22,859 nucleotides of DNA from Schoenoplectus triqueter (Eukaryota; Streptophyta; Magnoliopsida; Poales; Cyperaceae), in contig CAXKVV010001915.1 in NCBI GenBank assembly GCA_964058805.1, positions 1 through 22,859 of the forward strand, given 5' to 3'. The stretch's first letter is position 1. Each line of letters opens with the position of its first letter. The notes beneath the pieces were generated by a model. That model was not told where the DNA came from and searched no databases. It worked only from the letters and a program-made list of their open reading frames with translations. The translations under genes and the position numbers were made by a program. Below are positions 19,843-22,859 of the stretch, in pieces.

Positions 19843-20226
19843 GAGTAAATCTACGGTGAGCTTAAGCTCACGAAAGGCCTCTGTGAGCTTAGCTCAAAAA
19901 ATATATCAAATGATCTCCAAATTTTGATTTTTCAATCTCATTAAATTCTTCATATTGAAATCTTATGGGGTGCAAAAATTTAGGATGTTTCGAGTTTTTT
20001 AAGTCACTCTTTTCAATTTTTGAAAGTAATGTACAAACATTAAATATTTTATTATTATTTTTGGAGTTGATTTTCAAAAATTGAAAAGAGTGACTTAGAA
20101 AACTCAAAACATCTTAAATTTTTTTACCCCATAAGATTTTAATATGAAAAATTTAATGAGAGTGAAAAATCAAAATTTGAAGATCATTTGATATATTTTT
20201 TTAGCTAAACTCACAGTAGATTTATT
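19843..20226. mobile_element. Foldback element B, same family as element A
   Basis: It is also 384 bp and aligns with element A along its length in the same orientation. The left end reads GAGTAAATCTACG, then the perfect 16-bp palindrome GTGAGCTTAAGCTCAC (19856-19871), the 11-nt spacer GAAAGGCCTCT, and a half-site GTGAGCTTAG. The right end, inverted, reads AATAAATCTACTGTGAGTTT and lacks the palindrome-plus-spacer, exactly as in A. The arms pair across almost the whole length, with a loop near 20040. A short minus-strand frame at 19889-20107 is a by-product. Confidence 0.8.
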
Positions 20227-20237
20227 ATATATATATA

Positions 20238-20636
20238 ATTAGGCTATGGTGCTTTGCAAAGCACAAGAGCGTTGTGTGCTTTGCGCTCTATTATTAATTT
20301 TAAGTTAGAAATGATCGATCCAAACTGCTCAATCTAATCTCCATATCAAAATCTATTAGTAAATTAAATTTTATATTTTTTGAAATTCATTTGCTATTTT
20401 TTTGGATAGGGAAAAAATCATCATTTTTGGATGAACCAGAATTTTTAGATCAAGTCATTTTCTCCTCATCAGAAAAAATAACAAAAAAATTCTAAAAAAT
20501 ATAAAATTTAGTTTCCTAATAGATTTTGATATGAAGATTAGATTGAACGGTTCAGATCGATCATTTCTGACTTCAAATTAAGAATTGAGAGTAAAGCACA
20601 CAACGCTCTTGTACTTTGCAAAGCACCGTAGTTGGA

Positions 20637-20639
<3 letters not shown>
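20238..20639. mobile_element. Foldback element C, separate family with the same end architecture
   Basis: The arms, about 20238-20405 and 20475-20639, are inverted copies. The left palindrome is GTGCTTTGCAAAGCAC (20249-20264) and the right one is the near-perfect GTACTTTGCAAAGCAC (20611-20626). Each is followed inward by the 11-nt spacer AAGAGCGTTGT and a half-site GTGCTTTGC or GTGCTTTAC. Read inward from the right, the end is GAGTCCAACTACG, matching the GAGTAAATCTACG end of element B. Both ends keep the full structure, unlike A and B. (TA)n lies on both sides. It is non-coding. Confidence 0.8.

Positions 20640-20670
<31 letters not shown>
20640..20670 (+). repeat. (TA)n microsatellite right of element C
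   Basis: About fifteen TA units follow the right end of element C. A shorter tract, ATTATATATATATA near 20223-20237, separates B from C. Confidence 0.9.
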
Positions 20671-20674
<4 letters not shown>

Positions 20675-21947
20675 GAAACAAAAATCATGGACACTTGCAT
20701 ACTTATCTCAAGAAAAAAAAGAAAAGAAAAGAAAAAAAATGAAAAAGAAGTGGACGGTATTGAGGTCGCGTAGATTATTCATGAGACAATTCTAATAAAA
20801 ATAATCAATGTCAAAATTTAAATTAACAATTTAAACTTTAAAATACTTTAATATGTTGTTACTTCTCTTAAATAATGATGAAATTTATGCTATCGGACTT
20901 TAAATTCTTAATATATTGTTACGAGAAAAAAATGTTCTACTCCCTTTTCTTCTGTTGAAAAACTAATAAAGAATTAATCGGCATGAGATCATCATTGCCA
21001 TCGAAAAGAATCATGATAGATACGATGTAAATGGACATGAGGAGACTGCATCGTGTCTAAAATAGACTGATCAAAACTAACGGATGGGCTATTGCTCTAG
21101 AGTGGGGATGATTAAGCCCTATGGACCGAGTTATCTTTGGTGAGAGTTGAACTCTTGATAAACAACTAAAGAAATTAATATTTTTTTCTCACAAATTTCA
21201 TTCTGCAAGATTTGATTTAGCAAAATATATATATAAAAAAATCTAAGAGATTTAGTTTTTGTTCCTTTTGCTTCACGTTATAAATATCGTGGGTAAGGTA
21301 ACTTTAGAGGATGCGGTCGTCATTTTTATAAAAGTAAAGAAATAGTTATATATGCAAATGATAGAACATAAGAAGCTAAGTTTGGTCACTAGATGGATGT
21401 GTTTAGTAGGTCATGAAAGTTGAAATTGCGAACATCACATGTAGCTTTTGTCGCCATTTCTGGCACAACGGCAGTAAGTGGAGGACCCAAAAAAAATGGC
21501 AATTTCAGAAGATTTATTTGATACTAAGCGAGGGCATGTTCAGAGGAGTGTTAACCCAGAGCTCTAGATTAGTTTAAAATTAGACACAATTTTAAGGAAA
21601 ATAAATTCAAAATTATTTTAAATTAGAAGTATATTATTATTTTGTGTACAAAACATTGTATTAGAGGCATATATTTGTAATTTTTTTTCCAAAATAGACA
21701 AGTGCCTCTTATTGTCATCATTTGACTTGTGCACATGCATGTTTAGAGACATTGCTTTTTAAAAGAGTGGATTAGATCATGACATGGACTTTTCAGTAAC
21801 ACAAAATTTTACAGAACTTGACGCGTCTCATCTCGAATCTATACATTAAATAGAAGATTCACGCAATATGATATAGTATGATTTGGATAGAAATTGATTC
21901 ATATAGCTCCTTTGATTTTTCTATTATTATTTTTTCATTTATATAGA
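20671..21947. other. Intergenic DNA, no gene recognised
   Basis: A purine-rich tract of A and G lies at about 20710-20750. The rest is AT-rich without protein-like frames, RNA genes or bounded repeats that I can support. Confidence 0.45.
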
Positions 21948-22329
21948 GGGACGGATGTAAGATTTTATCAAAAGGGATAATTATCAGATTATTATAGTTT
22001 ATCGGGTTTAAACTCATTAACTAATCAGATATTAAATAAAAAATTAATAATTTAATATATGTTCTTATCTAATAAAAAACTATTAAAATAATAATATTTT
22101 ATATATTAAAAATAATAATAAAATAAAGCTCAAAGTGATAGATAATTAAGTTGATGAACAAAATATTTTCATGAAACTTTATATTTTGACATTTTTGCAT
22201 AATTATTTCATTACATACGATATTAATTTTTTTCCCAATGAGGCAAATTATGAAAAATATTATCTAAAAGTACTATTTTTTAAAATTTAGGAGCAGCTGC
22301 CTCTTTGGCCCTACATAGATCTGTCCTTA
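21948..22329 (-). mobile_element. Non-autonomous TIR DNA transposon, copy B (inverted relative of 9589-10019)
   Basis: Read on the plus strand, this element matches the reverse complement of the copy at 9589-10019. Examples are TATCGGGTTTAAACTCATTA, TTCTTATCTAATAAAAAA, AAATAAAGCTCAAAGTGATA and GCATAATTATTTCATTA. It starts GGGACGGATGTAAGATTTTA and ends GATCTGTCCTTA. The part next to its right end is more diverged than the rest. The flanks share only TTTATA, so the target duplication is degraded or the ends are slightly misplaced. It is non-coding. Confidence 0.75.
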
Positions 22330-22859
22330 TTTATAATATATCATCTAAATATCTAATAGTATATTATTTTTGTTTTGAAGTCAAATAAAAAATAGTAATT
22401 TTATTCATAGGAGAGTTAATTTCATGCGGGACGAAAATTTTGAATTCACATCTCGTTACGTACTGCACTGTGCAGCGCGTATCAGAGAGACCGTCTGATC
22501 TGATGTATCTTGCATAGAAAAAGTCTCCCTAAAAATCTAAAAGTTGAGTGGGCGTGTAACTCTTTGTAGTGTGTCAGAGGACAACATTCGAAAATCTTTT
22601 ACAGTTTTTTTCTGCATTAATTGGGAGGAGTATTCATTTAATGCCTTCCTGCATCAATGATGTTAAATAAATAAAATTAGAGCCGTTTTTTTATTAAAAA
22701 GAAAAGAAAGAACAAAACACTCACATCTAAAGTTTTAAAATATGAATTTCAATATGTATGCGGTTGATTATTGTATAGCGTATATGCGGTTCAGTATACG
22801 GATATGTATTCAAAAAAAATTCTTATAATATTTGAATCAATCATTTATTTTTGAAGAAT
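22330..22859. other. Intergenic DNA to the window edge, no feature recognised
   Basis: A short GC-richer stretch is at about 22450-22500 (GCACTGTGCAGCGCG). I see no coding frame or bounded repeat. Confidence 0.45.

Noticed and set aside
20585..20773. Plus-strand frame encoding a Tyr-Ile repeat and a lysine-rich tail
   Set aside because: It is a translation of the (TA)n microsatellite and the following A/G tract.
1..22859. CRISPR array, tRNA, rRNA or LTR retrotransposon
   Set aside because: The only regular array (76 bp) has no spacer-repeat pattern, and no tRNA-like fold, rRNA block, LTR pair or polyprotein motif was recognised.

Overview
The window is AT-rich nuclear DNA from a flowering plant. 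The evidence is one intron-containing gene of a plant-specific family (At4g22758-like), many non-autonomous plant DNA transposons with visible target-site duplications, long AT-rich spacers, and no bacterial-style operons. I cannot name the species. No rRNA, tRNA, CRISPR array, LTR retrotransposon or transposase gene was recognised.

Gene content. The only gene I can support well is on the minus strand at 896-1739. It has two exons, a 211-nt intron with consensus GT...AG ends, and encodes a 210-residue protein with the conserved domain of the At4g22758-like family (probably Pfam DUF7054). Its promoter and leader lie at about 1740-2260. A second, weak gene-like zone lies at about 15580-17312 on the plus strand. 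It has two ACACGTGG motifs, a GC-richer stretch, a CT-rich tract, and possible coding pieces at 15831-16217 and 17021-17312. I could not assign these to a family. All other open reading frames look like chance frames in spacer or repeat DNA.

Layout. 1-125: edge of a degenerate repeat. 126-2260: the gene and its flanks. 2260-6050: mostly featureless AT-rich DNA with a short direct repeat and a G14 run. 6052-8807: two copies of one hAT-like element (about 0.4 kb, 8-bp target duplications), a foldback-type MITE touching the first copy, and a third TIR element. 9480-10130: a GC-richer patch with a G-box, interrupted by a 431-bp TIR element whose relative lies inverted at 21948-22329. 10751-11031: a PIF/Harbinger-like MITE with TCA duplications. 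11487-12020: seven units of an exact 76-bp minisatellite carrying phased G-boxes. 13625-15066: three further degenerate elements. 16637-16882: a third hAT-like element with a perfect 8-bp duplication. 17356-18073: a 718-bp element with about 165-bp inverted arms. 19106-19345: a truncated relative of the 6.45-kb MITE. 19394-20670: three foldback elements in a row, separated by (TA)n tracts.

Most interesting signal. The three hairpin elements at 19412-19795, 19843-20226 and 20238-20639 share one end architecture although their interiors fall into two families: (TA)n, a 13-nt terminal motif (GAGTNNANNTACS), a 16-bp GTG-N10-CAC palindrome, an 11-nt spacer, then a second GTG half-site. Their position between (TA)n tracts recalls the microsatellite-associated Micron elements described in rice, but I know of no description of this end structure. 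The phased G-box minisatellite is the second signal worth checking.
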